In this document: positions 63,818-64,000 of the stretch, piece after piece
Layout of the letters: every line of letters starts with the position of its first letter
How positions within the stretch are numbered: the first letter of the stretch is position 1
Source: Phlyctochytrium arcticum
Lineage: Eukaryota; Chytridiomycota; Chytridiomycetes; Chytridiales; Chytridiaceae
Assembly: GCA_025602905.1 (NCBI GenBank)
Contig: JAHLKI010000018.1
Location: 1-64,000 of the forward strand
DNA length: 64,000 nucleotides
Direction: 5' to 3'
Position numbers and translations under genes: made by a program
The notes under the pieces: model-generated
Databases searched by the model: none
Told to the model about the DNA's origin: nothing
The model's input: only the letters and a program-made list of their open reading frames with translations

Positions 63818-64000
63818 AATGCAAATCTCTGCTCTTGGGGAATGCGGGATCTATGTGTTCTTGACGGGGATCCACAGCAGATATCTAACGTTGCCAGTTC
63901 AAATCGCCCCGTATGTAATGGAAATGTCTTGGAAAATGCAACCGGCAAAAGACGAGCCGAGAAGATTTGAATTTGACCGCACGGTTGCGCAGCAGGGCGG
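63818..64000. other. Upstream flank of the mucin-like gene to window end
   Basis: 183 bp of 5' flank. No feature beyond the presumed promoter. Confidence 0.4.

Noticed and set aside
1..64000. CRISPR array or prokaryotic operon structure
   Set aside because: No regularly spaced short repeats with unique spacers were seen; the gene structure is eukaryotic throughout.

Overview
The window looks like nuclear DNA of an early-diverging fungus, most likely a chytrid. Genes are dense and mostly single copy, with many short introns (about 50-130 nt, GTAAGT-like donors, CTGAT/CTAAC-like branch sites) and short shared promoters. The gene set is eukaryotic: RNPS1, RED/IK, SCAI and TOE1 homologues, a mitochondrial-type lysyl-tRNA synthetase and a VAM7-like SNARE. 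The species cannot be named from the sequence. All exon boundaries were derived by hand from reading-frame continuity and splice signals; no database search was run.

Layout. 1-5.7 kb is accessory: scrambled ankyrin repeats, a three-exon gene of unknown family, several imperfect tandem duplications and a strongly pyrimidine-skewed block. 6.1-17.6 kb is gene-rich: a secreted protein, an EI24/Lds-type membrane protein, a CDF zinc transporter, an Ap4A phosphorylase, a PPR-like protein, a DUF1295/steroid-reductase-like enzyme and an RNPS1-like splicing factor. 18-23.7 kb and 41-45 kb are inverted copies of one repeat. Each copy carries the same divergent pair of small genes around a TATA box, followed by roughly 1-kb degenerate tandem units. 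Between the arms (24-40 kb) lies ordinary host sequence: TOE1, an F-box/LRR gene with a broken copy of its own 3' end nearby, SCAI, RED, a coiled-coil protein, a small protein, a mitochondrial thioesterase, LysRS and a PX-SNARE.

47.9-64 kb holds a large low-complexity protein, a TMEM41/VTT protein, a multi-exon Fanzor (the eukaryotic TnpB-like RNA-guided nuclease family), a cysteine-rich zinc-finger repeat protein and a mucin-like single-pass membrane protein. The Fanzor is the most notable content. It keeps the three RuvC acidic positions (D529, E760, D885 in my model), lacks the usual zinc ribbon, and has one +1 frame break.

Themes. RNA processing and decay recur (RNPS1, RED, TOE1). Mitochondrial functions recur (PPR, thioesterase, LysRS). 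Vesicle and membrane trafficking recur (VAM7-like, TMEM41-like, EI24-like). Repeats and gene fragments cluster at 1-5 kb, 18-24 kb, 41-47 kb and 58-60 kb.
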